Below, piece by piece: positions 50,212 to 50,297 of a stretch of 50,297 nucleotides of DNA; position 1 is the stretch's first letter; each line of letters begins with the position of its first letter. The notes under the pieces were generated by a model. It saw only the letters and a program-made list of their open reading frames with translations. It was not told the DNA's origin and ran no database searches. Made by a program: the position numbers and the translations under genes. The stretch is from JALEFZ01 sp039817415 (lineage in GTDB: Bacteria; Bacteroidota; Bacteroidia; J057), in contig JBCBVV010000048.1 of assembly GCA_039817415.1 (NCBI GenBank), forward strand, positions 1 to 50,297, given 5' to 3'.

Positions 50212-50297
50212 AAGAGCTGCAATCCTTCGCCAGCGAAAAGCCTAGTGCCCACCTAGCTACCCAATCTGGCCCCATGTTGTTGATTAATGGCAAGATT

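Overview
The window looks like chromosome of a Bacteroidota bacterium, most likely a marine or environmental member of the Cytophagia or a related class. The evidence is a type IX secretion (T9SS) component (porQ), several secreted proteins with type A or type B T9SS C-terminal signals, a carotenoid gene pair, a DUF5916 outer-membrane protein, and promoters of the TAnnTTTG type. I see no phage, plasmid, insertion sequence, CRISPR array or rRNA. The lineage call is inference; no sequence search was possible.

Layout. 1-4.6 kb: a small predicted outer-membrane beta-barrel protein and dnaE. 4.7-8.0 kb: a three-gene operon for a periplasmic molybdenum hydroxylase (di-haem c protein, 2Fe-2S subunit, Tat-exported molybdopterin subunit). 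8.1-9.1 kb: a DUF1295 membrane protein. 9.3-16.4 kb: a DUF4397 T9SS cargo protein, an overlapping OsmC-metZ pair, a tail-fibre-like surface protein and an NhaD antiporter with a histidine-rich loop. 16.5-22.2 kb: a large secreted protein with an HExxH motif, a VWA protein and another T9SS cargo protein. 22.2-25.7 kb: a patchy non-coding stretch with a displaced fragment of the GH3 gene, then a TetR regulator divergent from a degenerate methyltransferase-like membrane protein and a GH3-family adenylating enzyme. 25.7-33.7 kb: a DUF1028 protein, tRNA-His, a giant PKD-repeat T9SS type B protein and a small membrane protein. 33.8-40.2 kb: porQ, a highly structured 503-bp intergenic region, a LOG-family hydrolase, a MltD-like lytic transglycosylase and uvrA. 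40.3-43.5 kb: a small membrane protein, a VOC protein and a DUF5916 protein in one tight operon. 43.7-46.6 kb: a surface protein whose T9SS signal seems lost to a frameshift, and an apparently intact T9SS-like cargo protein. 46.7-50.2 kb: an acyltransferase overlapping a CrtD-like carotenoid desaturase, inorganic pyrophosphatase and a small membrane protein at the edge.

How the genes connect. The secreted proteins probably leave through the T9SS to which PorQ belongs. The molybdenum hydroxylase operon reads as a complete electron path from Mo cofactor through 2Fe-2S to c-type haem. The acyltransferase and desaturase probably act together on a carotenoid. Most convergent gene pairs are separated by strong bidirectional hairpin terminators.

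Most worth a second look: the 66-bp displaced GH3 fragment beside a second copy of an intergenic hairpin; two palindromes in the TetR/methyltransferase-like promoter region; the frameshifted T9SS signal; the structured porQ/LOG intergenic region; a likely leaderless OsmC mRNA; and the non-AUG start with an upstream mini-ORF on the DUF5916 gene.
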